Source: Armillaria gallica (Eukaryota > Basidiomycota > Agaricomycetes > Agaricales > Physalacriaceae). Taken from it: 64,000 bases of DNA. This document shows, piece after piece, positions 1 through 10,659 of the stretch; within the stretch, counting starts at the first letter, position 1; every line of letters begins with the position of its first letter. The notes beneath the pieces were generated by a model. The model did not search any database, was not told the DNA's origin, and was given only the letters and a program-made list of their open reading frames with translations. The stretch spans positions 868,001 through 932,000 of the forward strand of contig JBANDB010000012.1 of assembly GCA_037576215.1 (NCBI GenBank). Direction: 5' to 3'. The translations under genes were made by a program, and so were the position numbers.

Positions 1-78
1 CACCTCAAATCTTTACTATGAAGTCTTCGACTTGTATCTTTCTAATCTCATATCCTTTTGTTGAACTATTGTCAACCA

Positions 79-1377
79 ATGTCCCAAACTGGTGCTACTG
101 CGAATCCTCAAGGCGGACTGAAACCTGGCACCACTGCAAGTGGGAAGCCAACAAAAAGTCCCGAAGAAATGAACATGGACAAGATGCGAGCAAAGATGAG
201 CAAAGATGTAACAGATAGGAATGCTAGAAGGGCAAAGAGAAGGAAGGAAATGATGGCTAAAGGCGGGGACCCTAAAGATGTCTCAGAGGACTAAAAGGAT
301 GAGTTTGACTTTGTTCTTCAGACAGTGGAAAAGGCAGTAGAGGCCAAACTACTAACCTCACCTGCCTCCAAGCCTTCTGCTGGAACTGCCCCTGCTGGGG
401 CCGTGACAAGCACCACCGGCTCGCATACCACCGCTACTGCGACAATGATGGATGCTACTCTCTCCAATCTTTTCTCGGTTGTGACAACAGCGTCCAACCA
501 AGAGGCATACAATCCCAATGATACTTCATTCCACGAGGATTATAAGGCTCTTTTGATACACCGGATTTCCATTCCCCTGACCATGTTTCACTCTGCCTAT
601 CTACGTGCTTTGCAGTTCAATGACGACACTCTACCATGGGTCAAGATAACCTGCATGGCTGCAGATGGAACAAGCAAAAACTTTAGTGTCCTCGATATCT
701 CCAAGGCTCCCCCCAAAAATGAGTTAACTTGAGCGGATTTCCTGGAATGTTACAACAATCTTCTGGAGTTTGTAACTTCTATTGGCTTTGGCGAGCGGAC
801 ACTTCAAGCCCTCAATGAACATTTGCATACCATGCTCTCTGACCCACAATTTGCGAGATAGTTTGAGGCTTACAAAAATTTTGACAAGGACTACCGAGCG
901 AAGTTGTTCAAGGATCCCTTCATCCTGGATCCATCTTCTAAAAGCTGGTCTGAAGGAGTGCAAACTGCGAAGGATAATTACTTGCTATTCCAGCAAGAGG
1001 CCCAGACAGGTGGCGAAGGTCAATGGAGATGGGGAAAACCCTCGGGAGGATTTCCAAGCAAACGATTCACACCATATGACATCAATCAGTGGGATACCAT
1101 TGGACGCACCAATTCCTTTCGTCCCTTATGCCTCAGGTGTGGAGAAATCAGACATTGGGCAGATGCATGCAGCGCCTCCGCCCTGAGCAAGCACGGCCGC
1201 TCCTTTCTCATCGAATGGAGAGATAATTCACTTGTACGAATCTCCGATCAGAAATATGTCTGTATCCGATTCAACCTTACCAGTTGCCGAGCAGAACCCA
1301 CATTCCATCATGGAGCCCACATCTGTTCCCTATGCACAGACACTCACCACGGAGCGATGAAATGCACTCGTAACTGA
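79..1377 (+). pseudogene. YR (DIRS-like) retrotransposon gag-like ORF, broken by in-frame stops
   Basis: One reading frame runs from the ATG at 79 to the TGA at 1375-1377, interrupted only by stops at 292-294 (TAA), 730-732 (TGA) and 859-861 (TAG). The first part is rich in Lys/Arg and Thr/Ala. Near 1135-1176 there is a zinc knuckle, CLRCGEIRHWADAC (CX2CX4HX4C), followed by a second Cys/His cluster (CSLCTDTHHGAMKC, near 1320-1370). This order, knuckle plus Cys/His cluster ahead of a DIRS-type RT, is typical of Agaricomycete YR retroelements. It would be the nucleic-acid-binding structural protein. The 5' end of the element lies left of the window. Three isolated stops in an otherwise clean frame indicate decay by point mutation. 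Confidence 0.72.
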
Positions 1378-2382
1378 GGCCCATAAGGTCATCACTCCTT
1401 ACAATGCGGATGAATGGGAACGGGCTCTCAAAAAGTATAATTTATCGCAGAAGTATCCTAATCTGGTTTTTGACTTGACTTATGGTTCATCAATCAGAGA
1501 TCCTCCTCCTCTTCATTCCACTTTTATTCCTCCCAATATGCCTTCCGCTTTAGAAAACCCTGAAATTATCGAAAAGTATCTGGCTGATGAAATCGCTGCA
1601 GGTTGGATGGGAGAAGGGCTTACAGTTGAAGAAGCTCATGTTTTCTTTAGGGGTCACTTTCAGACTGCACCTATGGGTGTAGTATTTGACCAGGCAAAAC
1701 CTTGAGTCATACATAATCTGTCTGCTCGTGACTCTGAAGGGTTTTCTACAAATTCATGGCTGGACACAAAAGACTGGCCCACAAAATGGTATACAGCTAC
1801 CACATTTGAAGATGTGGTGAGTACTAATTTATCTTCTGTTTCCAGCAGTATGAGCACTGGTGGTGCTCAGGGCACATGGCTCGCATGCCTTGACATGACA
1901 TGGGTCATGTTCTTGTATGCCCTGCAGCTCGCAGAGGAGCGTCTTTGGCATGTGGTGCCCGGAGGCACCTCGCTATGGGAAGAGGGGCTTCCCACTGATA
2001 GGTACTTACATTGGTACTCGGCTTGTGTACAGCCATAGTGTCTTGCTTGCTTCCTGGCATGGTTGGAAGCTAGGTTCTGATTCAGGCCACTTTCAGGTTA
2101 TCAAGGCGCCCTCAGGCATGGAGGCGGCTGCCTTGGATTGGATTAAGGCTTACCACTGCTCTCCAATCATTTTTGAGCATAAAAAATACATTGCATGCAT
2201 GTGGAAGGGACTCATATATCCCAATCATTGTGCACCATTCAGTCTGACCACTTCAGGCAGCATACAAGGTAATGTTGCCAATGCATTTAATGATATTCTC
2301 CATGCAAACAGCATTCCAGGCGTTTTCAAGTGGGTTGACGATTACAATATTCTTCGCCAGCCTTCTTCTCAACGCTTAATTC
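1376..2382 (+). pseudogene. YR retrotransposon reverse transcriptase, 5' half
   Basis: This continues one base out of frame from the gag-like ORF, as LVTEAHKVITPYNADEW around 1367. It shows the conserved pre-RT stretch (TAPMGVVFDQAKP, a stop at 1703-1705, then VIHNLSARDSEGFSTNSW) and, in another frame, the RT core AAALDWIKAYHCSPI followed by SGSIQGNVANAFNDIL and the catalytic box FKWVDDYNI (about 2326-2352). Between about 1860 and 2100 the sequence does not fit the RT and may be an insertion or badly frameshifted. The gypsy element interrupts this gene at 2382/2383. Joining 2382 to 11445 gives an uninterrupted reading (QRLIPSGIIEYLYTFDLQ). It is a pseudogene because of the stop and the frame changes. 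Confidence 0.75.
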
Positions 2383-2948
2383 TGTAAGACCCGAACTTCA
2401 ACTAAAAGGTGAATAGATCGGCTGTATCGCGTTCGTACAGTCACCGTCTAGCCCTTGTGGATAGTTGATGCCCAAGACTCACTTTAGGAGCTCTTAGCAA
2501 AGAGAGTGGGTTTCGGTATGAATAAACTTTAGCTCAAAGCTAGGGAAATACAGGCTTTGAGTAAGTTACTTATATACTAAAGTGAGGGTCTGTAAATGGT
2601 ACTAAGAGGTGACTACCGTGTTAGAAAGTGAATAAGCCAAATACACGGTAGCCGAGAATAAGACGTGCTCAGCACGTATTTAATACACGGTAACCGAGTG
2701 TAGCACACGGTTATTGAGGCTAGCACGTATCCAGTACGTGTTACTCGCACACATTGTCAGGTGTCAGGCACACGGGTCGTTGATACTCCTTGGTCGAGTA
2801 CACGTCAACCGAGTTGTGACGTGTTAACGATGTGAAGATTTATGAAGACTCTCCGGGAGTCGCGGGTCTAAAGATTGTGGGTGAGTAAGCATCTTATCTT
2901 ATCTTTCAAAGATTAGATAAGATGCCTGAAAACGAATAAATCGTAACA
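2383..2948 (-). repeat. 3' LTR of the gypsy element
   Basis: 566 bp, with no difference from 10874-11439 found by eye. On + it starts TGTAAGACCC and ends ATCGTAACA. It contains an 11-bp-stem inverted repeat (GCATCTTATCT at 2889-2899 with AGATAAGATGC at 2915-2925) near the outer U3 end, and several short dyads around ACACGGT and AGTACGTG-like motifs. Confidence 0.95.
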
Positions 2949-2965
2949 TTACCCCCCCTCTAAGG
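2949..2965 (-). other. Polypurine tract of the gypsy element
   Basis: On - the bases just before the 3' LTR read TTAGAGGGGGGGTAA. This is a purine run at the expected place for plus-strand DNA priming during reverse transcription. Confidence 0.7.
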
Positions 2966-3316
2966 CAGGTGTCCCAACTGCTAGTAAGTCCAGTCTCTGT
3001 TTTCTTCATCGTCATGCCGTCCCCAGAGACATCTAGTGTTTCGGAGAAATGCCATATGCGCTGCAGCTTGTCCCAAAGGCCTTGTTCGCCCAGAGGGAAC
3101 GGGGACTTTTCATATGGTGGTGACGCGAGTGGAAAACTAGATCCTGGACGCCGGTTGGACCCATCCGATTATTGAGCGCATTTTAGTGGAATATTGGTCA
3201 TCTTGGAAGTCGTGAGCGAAAGGAAGCATGAAGGAGGACATGAGGTATATTGTCGTTAGAAGTCGTGAATGAGGGCCCGTTGGCTATCCCCCGTTATAGG
3301 GCTCGACTGTGTTTGT

Positions 3317-6300
3317 TTATGGGATTTCTGTTGCTTCGTACGGCGATTTCGAGCTTGTCGAGGGGTCGTCGTTGCCACCAAACCAATCCCAGTCGAGTTC
3401 TTGGTCGTACCAAACTTTTCGACCAGTGAATGGGTCCGTATAGGACTGCCAATCTCCTGTCTCTTGTTCGGTGCGGTTCACTTTTTCTGCGAGGTATTCG
3501 TCGACTAGTTCATCGGCGTTCATGTCGCCTTCCTTTACCCAGCTGTTGGATTCCGGTCCATATCCTTTCCATTTGACGAAGTAGTCTGTGACCCAGTGCC
3601 ACGGTTCGCCAGCCTTTCCTCGGACCTTTCGGTCTCTATGGTCGAGTACGCGCTCGATTTCATAGTGCTCCTCCCCGTCAACAAGGGCGGGTGGTGGCGG
3701 AGGCGGCTGTTCCTGATTAGGGAATGCGGGTGGTGTGTAGGGCGTCAGGAGTGATTCGTTGAATACTGGATGAATGCGCCAGCCTGGAGGGAGTTTTAAT
3801 TTGTACGCCGAAGCTCCGACTTTGGCGATGATAGGGAATGGGCCCGTTTTTTTGTCTGCAAGTTTTTTCTTCGGACGTGGAAGTGCCAGATTGCTCGTAT
3901 CGAGCCACACTTTGTCTCCCACCGAGTAGTCAACTGCAGGTCTTTTCTTTTTGTCGTACTGGGCTTTCATCTGGTCGGCGGCTTTTTCGAGTGCTTGCTT
4001 AGCCTCGGCGTGGATTTTCTGTATATCTGAAACGAAGGTGGAGGAGGCCGGTGTTCTAAAGGGTGCTTGGGGTCGTACGGCACCAGGGAGGACCTCGACG
4101 ATATAGCCATGGGTAACCTCGAAGGGACTTTTACCCGTTGCGGAGTGGACGCGGTTATTGTGAGAGAAAGCCGCGAGGGAGAGCCATTCCGCCCAGTCAT
4201 TCTGTCGGTGATTGACGAAAATCCGGAGGTATTTTTCAACCTCCTGATTCACCCGCTCCGTCTGTCCGTCAGTTTGTGGGTGGTAGGCGGTGGATACGTT
4301 TGCCTTGATCTGAAGCAAGTCATAAAGGTCTTTCATGAACTTGGATACAAACACGGAGCCTTGGTCGCTGATAACGACCTGTGGCATTCCGTGCTTGGCA
4401 TAGACTTCGTCTCGTAGAATTTTGGCCCACCCTTCCGATGACATCTCTGTGGTGCATGCGACTGGTATGATTTCCTTTGAGAAACGGTCGACGATCATTA
4501 GGATTGCGTCAAATCCGTGGCTCTTTGGTAAACCAGTCACCATGTCGACGGAGATGTGAGTCCAGGGTCGGGATGGGATGGCGTTTGGATGAAGCGGTGC
4601 TGCTTTTGCTTGAGTGCTCGACTTGGTTCGTTGGCACGTCTCGCAGCTGCGGACATAATCTTCTATGTCCTTTTTCATCCTAGGCCACCAATATTCTCGT
4701 AGCACGAGTTCTTTAGTCTTTTCTATGCCGGGGTGTCCTGCCGTGATGTGGTCGTGAACTTGTGCGATTATCTCGCCTCTTAACGCGTGGTCGGAAGGAA
4801 CGTAAATGCGGGAATCGTAATAGATCAACCCGTCATTCATTTTCAATCCTCGGTCGTGGTCTAGGGAGGTCGCAATGTTTTTGTCCCATCGGTGGTGGTT
4901 GAGCGTGGCTTGCTTTATCTTGGAATGGGTTTCTTCGATAGTGGGCATGACTAGGGCCCGGAAATGCTCGGGTTTGAGGACGATGACCTCGTCGTTGTCC
5001 TCCTTTCCTTGCTCGTGATCTGCTCTGCGACTAAGTAAGTCGGCTTTCTTGTTTGCGGTTCCTGATTTGTGGTGTAGCGTAAAGTGGTATTCGGCCAGTT
5101 CAGTAACCCATCGCGCCTGTCGCCGATTGAGTTTCTGGGGTTTTCGGAAGTACTGGAGATTCTGGTGATCCGTCCATATTTCGAAGTCCTGAGCTGCGCC
5201 CATTAGGTAGTGCCTCCACTCGTCGAGCGCGATTATTATCGCGAGCAGTTCTTTGTCGTAAATTTCGTAATTTCGTTCTGTCGTAGTGAGGGATTTGGAT
5301 AAAAATGCGACCGGGCGCCATTTTCCATCCTGCTCCTGCGTCAATACCGCACCTATTGCTCCCTCACTTGCATCCGCCTCTACACGGAATTTTCCTTCTT
5401 CGGTGGGTATTGCCAATACCACCTCTTCGGCTAATAGGCGTTTTAATTCTTCGAATGCGTCCTGTTGCGCTTTTCCCCATTTCCACGGATCGTTTCCTGT
5501 TAGCTGGGTCATTGGCTTGACGACCTTGCTGTATCCCTTGATGAAACGTCTGTAGAAGTTGGTAAAGCCTAAGAACGACTGGAGCTGTACTTTCTTGGTT
5601 GGTACAGGCCATTCTGCGATCCCTGCGATTTTGACTGGGTCCATGCGTATACTTCCTTCACTGATAATGACTCCAAGGTACTCCGTTTCCAAGGTCTCGA
5701 ACTCGCATTTTTCCGCTTTAAGGAATAGCTTGTTCTTCCGGAGGAGTCTTAGAACTTCGCGCGTGGTGCGGCGATGCTCTTCCTTGGTCTTGGACATGAT
5801 AAGGATGTCGTCAAGGTAAACGGTAACGGCGCCTGACGCAATGAGATTTTTGAAGATATCATTCATCATCCACTGGAAGGTGGCGGGCGAATTGGTGAGC
5901 CCGAAGAACATAACCGTGGGTTCGAACAACCCGCGATTAGTTCTAAATGCCGCCTTCCACTCGTCACCGCTTTTGATGCGTACGTTGTTGTATCCCCATC
6001 GAACGTCAAGCTTGGAAAAATACTTGGCCCCCCGCAACTTGTCCATCAATTCTGAGATTAAGGGAAGAGGGTAACGGTTTTTGATCGTCATCTCGTTGAG
6101 CTTCCTATAGTCTTGGACTGGTCGCAGTTTGCCATCCTTCTTTTTGACGAAGAAGAATGGCGAAGCCATGGGGGACTTGGATGGTCGTATTCTTCCACTC
6201 GAGAGATTCTCGTCTAAAAATTTGTCGAGTTCGGCTTGTTCGTTCCGGTTCAAAGGGTAGACTTTGCAATCTAGATTGGCGCTTGCGTTTGGAGTAAGTT

Positions 6301-8461
6301 CGATGGCGTGGTCCCACGTTTTTGGGTCAGGAAGTTCATCGAAACTGTCTTTGTCGAACAGATCGTTGAAATCCCGACACCATTCTGGAACCATTTCTTC
6401 AAACGTTTTGGCCTCCTTGTCTGCGTTGGCTGCGGCAGCTAAGTCATTGGCATGATGTGCCCGTATGAGAATAGCCCACGTGAAGTCTACTGCTAGGATA
6501 GTATCCCCTTCGTTTAATTCCTCGTCCCACTTGTCGTCGGGATCGGCATCGGGTAATGTGAATGGGTTTTTACGGCATTCGCACCGTGCAAACGTTAATC
6601 CTCCAGTCTTCCAATTGATGATCGGATTATGTCGGGCTAACCAATCATGACCAAGGAAGATCTCTTTATCACCGAGATCCGTTACGGCTAGATCTATTCG
6701 TTCAGAATGATCCCCGATTTTGAGTTCGATCTCGGCGTATTCGGTAATTGATCCTCCCGCGTTTTTGGTTCCGTCAGCATTGTAGACCGGGATTGGGGCG
6801 GCCGTTGGTCGGGTTGGGATGTGGTGTTGTCTAACGAATTTTCGATTGATGGCGCTACTGGTGCATCCGCTGTCTACCAACGCAGTTGTAGAGATGCTGG
6901 AAATTGTTCCTGGAGCCCCGAGCATGACGGGGATCACCAGGTCTTTTCCTTTATCGCTTAACGCGCTGATAAGTCGTTTTGGCTCTTGTAGTTCGTGTAG
7001 CCACCAGAGTGCGTCGATTCGCTTCATCCCCCTCATTGCTTTGATCATTGAGTTAACGACCTCTTCTGTGCGTGCCTTGTGAATCCAGTTTTTAAGAATT
7101 GCCTTTGCTTCTGACTCCGTCCGCGCTTGTACTACGCCGCGTAGAGTCCACTCTGCTCCGAATGGTTTGAGCCATTCTCTATAGGTTTGTCCCTTTGTAT
7201 AGGTTCGGGACAGTTGCGGGACCTCTTCAACCTTCGCGTCGCCCCATACGGGCGCGACTACCGTCGGTGAGGTCACCGCATTTTCTAAGTCTAAAGGGGT
7301 TAATTTAGTGTTCTTGTCCGTCAGGAAACTGGTAATGTCCTCGTGGTTAGGTACTTCAATAAAAGCTACCTGATGCCCCCTTTGCACTGCCTGGGCGCTA
7401 GCAGCTTCCAAACCTGCGGCTTTCTGGTTGGTCGTGGAACGGGAGTAGCTTTCCGCGAAGGCGTCGCTCCTGAAAGGAGTGACGAGGTGGGCTGTCACTG
7501 TTGCACAGCGATTGCCTACGCTTCTCACCGTTGAGTAACAGTCGCCTTCACCTGGTTCCTTCGGGCCCGTCTCTGTGATGACCGGGATCCTCGTTTCATT
7601 CGGCGTTCCCCCTTCGTCAGGTCGCCCTTCGCCACGATAGGCATTGGCAACTGATCGGGGGCACTTACCCGACTCCAGGTCGTCCTCTTGGTTCTTCAGG
7701 ACGGAGAGCAAATAGACCCTTGCGTCCCTCGTCGTCTTGTCTTGGTTCGGTGTCTTGGCGTCGCGATCCGTGTCGTTCGAAGCCTCATCCGTAGATCCTA
7801 AGTCGATTATATCGCCCTTAGCTTTTCTAGGTCCAATGTTGCGGGAGCTGGCCTCCGGTGCTGTCTTCAGAGCCCCGTCGTGGGATTTACACTCTGCAGC
7901 CTGTGAGCAAGTCTCTTTTACCAGAGGAGGTTTCGCCGAAGCTATTCCCTCGAAACTCCCTGCGCGGCAGGGACTCCGTAGAGCTGCGATTTCAGTGAGG
8001 GGACGTTTACGCGGGAGCATAGCTGTCTGCCCTCCTGTCCCATCCGGTCGAACATTCGTCACTGCGGCTTCCCCAAGGGAAGGCCTCGACTGGTGCTTCG
8101 CCGTTATGATGGGTAGCGATCTGGTGGTCGCCTTGCCATCCGCTTTCGCCTGTAATAGGTTACTTGCCAGATGCTGGACCGATAGCTCGATGACTATCGC
8201 ACCCGTCCTAGGTGTCGCTTCGTTAGGCGTAGATAAGACCGCTTCGTTAGGCGGAATGTTAGTCGCTTCGTTAGGCGTAGGCTGATTCAAGTTTAGTTCC
8301 TGGTCTGATTGCGAAGTCGCGGGTATATTTGAATGCGCGTTGGATACTACGGGCGATATATAAGTACAATCATGAGATGCGATAGGCGTACCAGCCGAAA
8401 CTAAACCTCGGGCCGCCGAATAGACTGAATCATCATCTAGACGGCGGTCTCTTTTACCTCC
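3317..8461 (-). CDS. pol: Gypsy chromovirus Pol: protease, reverse transcriptase, RNase H, integrase, chromodomain
   Basis: Open frame of about 1,714 codons, from just after the in-frame TGA at 8464-8462 to the stop at 3317. Codons below are counted from the TTG at 8290. Protease ALVDSGCTSS is near 471. The RT has KLRPVQDYRKLN and the catalytic YLDD near 825. RNase H has VEADASEGAIG near 974 and TDHQN near 1040. The integrase has an HHCC finger near 1183 and D, D, E at ISVDM (about 1245), ISDQG (about 1307) and TDGQTERVNQE (about 1346). A chromodomain (HYEIERVLDHR to VKWKGYGPESNSWVKE) lies near 1541-1605. The leader holds three PNEA-type repeats. The first ATG in frame is at codon 91, so expression as a Gag-Pol fusion by -1 frameshifting is inferred. 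No internal stop is seen. Confidence 0.95.
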   Translation of the reverse strand, partial: GGKRDRRLDDDSVYSAARGLVSAGTPIASHDCTYISPVVSNAHSNIPATSQSDQELNLNQPTPNEATNIPPNEAVLSTPNEATPRTGAIVIELSVQHLASNLLQAKADGKATTRSLPIITAKHQSRPSLGEAAVTNVRPDGTGGQTAMLPRKRPLTEIAALRSPCRAGSFEGIASAKPPLVKETCSQAAECKSHDGALKTAPEASSRNIGPRKAKGDIIDLGSTDEASNDTDRDAKTPNQDKTTRDARVYLLSVLKNQEDDLESGKCPRSVANAYRGEGRPDEGGTPNETRIPVITETGPKEPGEGDCYSTVRSVGNRCATVTAHLVTPFRSDAFAESYSRSTTNQKAAGLEAASAQAVQRGHQVAFIEVPNHEDITSFLTDKNTKLTPLDLENAVTSPTVVAPVWGDAKVEEVPQLSRTYTKGQTYREWLKPFGAEWTLRGVVQARTESEAKAILKNWIHKARTEEVVNSMIKAMRGMKRIDALWWLHELQEPKRLISALSDKGKDLVIPVMLGAPGTISSISTTALVDSGCTSSAINRKFVRQHHIPTRPTAAPIPVYNADGTKNAGGSITEYAEIELKIGDHSERIDLAVTDLGDKEIFLGHDWLARHNPIINWKTGGLTFARCECRKNPFTLPDADPDDKWDEELNEGDTILAVDFTWAILIRAHHANDLAAAANADKEAKTFEEMVPEWCRDFNDLFDKDSFDELPDPKTWDHAIELTPNASANLDCKVYPLNRNEQAELDKFLDENLSSGRIRPSKSPMASPFFFVKKKDGKLRPVQDYRKLNEMTIKNRYPLPLISELMDKLRGAKYFSKLDVRWGYNNVRIKSGDEWKAAFRTNRGLFEPTVMFFGLTNSPATFQWMMNDIFKNLIASGAVTVYLDDILIMSKTKEEHRRTTREVLRLLRKNKLFLKAEKCEFETLETEYLGVIISEGSIRMDPVKIAGIAEWPVPTKKVQLQSFLGFTNFYRRFIKGYSKVVKPMTQLTGNDPWKWGKAQQDAFEELKRLLAEEVVLAIPTEEGKFRVEADASEGAIGAVLTQEQDGKWRPVAFLSKSLTTTERNYEIYDKELLAIIIALDEWRHYLMGAAQDFEIWTDHQNLQYFRKPQKLNRRQARWVTELAEYHFTLHHKSGTANKKADLLSRRADHEQGKEDNDEVIVLKPEHFRALVMPTIEETHSKIKQATLNHHRWDKNIATSLDHDRGLKMNDGLIYYDSRIYVPSDHALRGEIIAQVHDHITAGHPGIEKTKELVLREYWWPRMKKDIEDYVRSCETCQRTKSSTQAKAAPLHPNAIPSRPWTHISVDMVTGLPKSHGFDAILMIVDRFSKEIIPVACTTEMSSEGWAKILRDEVYAKHGMPQVVISDQGSVFVSKFMKDLYDLLQIKANVSTAYHPQTDGQTERVNQEVEKYLRIFVNHRQNDWAEWLSLAAFSHNNRVHSATGKSPFEVTHGYIVEVLPGAVRPQAPFRTPASSTFVSDIQKIHAEAKQALEKAADQMKAQYDKKKRPAVDYSVGDKVWLDTSNLALPRPKKKLADKKTGPFPIIAKVGASAYKLKLPPGWRIHPVFNESLLTPYTPPAFPNQEQPPPPPPALVDGEEHYEIERVLDHRDRKVRGKAGEPWHWVTDYFVKWKGYGPESNSWVKEGDMNADELVDEYLAEKVNRTEQETGDWQSYTDPFTGRKVWYDQELDWDWFGGNDDPSTSSKSPYEATEIP

Positions 8462-10659
8462 TCAATTGTTGAGAGGCCTTCTTTCATATCCCAGTAAGTG
8501 TTTGCGCGTCGCAAAGACTCAGCTCGGGTCTTGGACCGGGTAGGACAGTCGCGTTTGAAGTGGCCTAGCTTGCCACATCCAAAGCATACGGTGTTTGCCG
8601 TGGCTTTGTCGATATTCATCGGCTGTCCGCGTCCTCCGTAGGTAGTCCCTGTAATCGTTTTTGTTGCGGGTGCAGGGGCTCTAGTTTGGCCACCCTGTAC
8701 AGGCGTGGTCATCTTCTGTGGTCGGGCTGATGCTCCTACCGTTCCTTCTGCCTGTTTGAGGCGCCAATTGAGATCGATCCGGAGGAGGCGAGCCTTCCAT
8801 GCTGGGTAATCGGTTGGTACGTCCCCGTCTGACGAGTATATGGTGTTTTTACTCGTTGAGCGGGCGGCCTTCTTGATCTGTTGGAGCATGATCTGGTCGT
8901 TATTGCGCACCCCAGCATGGTAGGCCAGTTCTTCAAATATCTGGAAGAACTTGTCGCCGTCCTTGTGCTCCGATTGCTTTAGCTTTTCCCATTGCGCATA
9001 CCTTAGCTGCGAATCGGCATCCTTCCAGAACCTTTTATTGAGTTCCGACTGGAACTCGTCGTAGGTTGGATACTGCTGTTCGCCGTCTGCTGTCTTTCCT
9101 ATGATTTTAGCACACAGCTGCCACCATTTTTCAGCGTCTCCTGCGAGTCGAGAGACGCAGAAGATGACCTTGTGCGGATGGTGGCGGAAGTGTCGGTTAA
9201 AGACATCGAAATGCAACTCACACTTTAGGAAAAAGCGAGCGAGGTCGTCAGAGTCCCCTAAAAAGTCGTCGACCTCTTTCAAGATCTTTGGTTTGAATTC
9301 GTCGTAGGGGGCTACCGCTCCAGCTTGTAGTTCCCAAGGTATGGGCGGGTCTGGCATTTCCGGAGGTGCCGGGAATCGTGGTAGCATCACCCGTACTGGG
9401 GGAGCGGGAGGTGGCTGCGCTGGTGGTCCGCCTCCTCCGGCTCCATGCCCGCCACCGGCAAAAGGTGCGTACCCGGGTTGGTACGTTCCTGGTGCCGCTT
9501 GTCTGGTGGCGTAAACAAAGGTGTTAGTGACTCGGGGAGGTGCTACCGGGGGCTCATCTGGCATCTGTTCCTGGATCTCGATTTCCTGTGCGGCTTCTTC
9601 GTAAGGGAGGAAGTTCTCCATCACGGCGTCCGGGTGTATTTGATTCCATAGGAGGCGAGCATTTCGTTCTGCCTCATACTGTAGGATCTCATCGGCTGGG
9701 AGATTGGCCTGTTTCCTAATAAAATAATCGTTCCCGGCTTGGGTTCTTCCCCAAACCGCGGCGAATGGTAACTCGTAGGCGTAATAATTATAGATGTCAA
9801 CATAGTTTGCTTGCCTTAGCAACGCAGGAATGGGAATCGAGGGGTCATCGTCTGTTTGACTATAAAAATTGATGGCGTCAGTTAGCGTCATCATCGCTGG
9901 GGTAATAGGGCGAGTGCTCGCGCGTCTGCTCAGGGGTCGACTCAAGGATTCCGTCGATTGTGAGCCGGGGGTAGGGGGAAGAGGGACGTGCTGATGGACT
10001 ATTGACGGTGGTCGACTCGCTAAGCTCCTCTGGTGGACGTGTAAGCTCGGGCGGTGGCTGCGGTCGCTCTCTGAATCGCTGGGCGAGTCGCTCCCAAGCG
10101 GTTGCTCTGGGGGGTCGTAAGGCGGACCTTCGCGGCTGTGCTCGCCAACCCCTACGTGTGGGGTCTGAGGGGCCGGCGACGGGTTCACTGACCGATACAG
10201 GCTCGAATGACGGCTCACTGGTCTGGACAGAACGATGGGGCGAACCGTGGGCGGGCGCGGGGAAGTAGGCACTGTAGGGGATGTCGAGATTATCCCAGAG
10301 CTCGCTGTTAGTGAGACCGGCTGTGGGTGCTGGAGTATCGGCGGTCGCGATGGGTCGAGTGTCGCGGCCCATTTCTGATCTCCTTCCCCGATTGTTTCGG
10401 GGGAGCTGGTCGGGCGAGGGAGTTCGAGGGACAAACGCGGCATAGTAGGAAGCGGGATGCTCGGAGGTGATGTCGACCTCTGCTGGACCCCTTCTGGGAG
10501 GGGTAATAGGGCTTCCCTCCGGCTCCGTGGTAGAAGTCGACTCAGAAATGTTGACCTCTTCTTCGTTGACTCGCTGTCCAGGGAAGTGGTAGAGTGGGCC
10601 CGTTCGGCATGGTACGGGTGCGATGGGTCGGGGTGGCTGCTGCTCGAGCGGGATGCCAT
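8437..10659 (-). CDS. gag: Gypsy Gag polyprotein with zinc knuckle
   Basis: 740 codons from the ATG at 10659. The N-terminal 255 residues are Ser/Pro/Arg-rich and overlap ORF1. The conserved capsid-like part begins near the double Met at codons 256-257 (ATGATG, 9894-9889) and includes the stretch around WWQLCAKIIGKT and FQIFEELAYHAGVRN. A nucleocapsid knuckle, CFGCGKLGHFKRDC (CX2CX4HX4C), sits near codon 690. Gag assembles the retrotransposon particle and binds RNA. The start is uncertain: 10659 gives the longest frame, but the Met pair overlapping the ORF1 stop could be the true start by reinitiation. The stop TAG (8439-8437) lies inside the pol frame. Confidence 0.88.
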   Translation of the reverse strand: MASRSSSSHPDPSHPYHAERAHSTTSLDSESTKKRSTFLSRLLPRSRREALLPLPEGVQQRSTSPPSIPLPTMPRLSLELPRPTSSPETIGEGDQKWAATLDPSRPPILQHPQPVSLTASSGIISTSPTVPTSPRPPTVRPIVLSRPVSRHSSLYRSVNPSPAPQTPHVGVGEHSREGPPYDPPEQPLGSDSPSDSESDRSHRPSLHVHQRSLASRPPSIVHQHVPLPPTPGSQSTESLSRPLSRRASTRPITPAMMTLTDAINFYSQTDDDPSIPIPALLRQANYVDIYNYYAYELPFAAVWGRTQAGNDYFIRKQANLPADEILQYEAERNARLLWNQIHPDAVMENFLPYEEAAQEIEIQEQMPDEPPVAPPRVTNTFVYATRQAAPGTYQPGYAPFAGGGHGAGGGGPPAQPPPAPPVRVMLPRFPAPPEMPDPPIPWELQAGAVAPYDEFKPKILKEVDDFLGDSDDLARFFLKCELHFDVFNRHFRHHPHKVIFCVSRLAGDAEKWWQLCAKIIGKTADGEQQYPTYDEFQSELNKRFWKDADSQLRYAQWEKLKQSEHKDGDKFFQIFEELAYHAGVRNNDQIMLQQIKKAARSTSKNTIYSSDGDVPTDYPAWKARLLRIDLNWRLKQAEGTVGASARPQKMTTPVQGGQTRAPAPATKTITGTTYGGRGQPMNIDKATANTVCFGCGKLGHFKRDCPTRSKTRAESLRRANTYWDMKEGLSTIEEVKETAV

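Noticed and set aside
5559..8285. Long + strand open frames (for example 7737-8285, 182 codons) opposite pol
   Set aside because: They are antisense shadows of the conserved gypsy Pol frame and show no domain or splice logic of their own.
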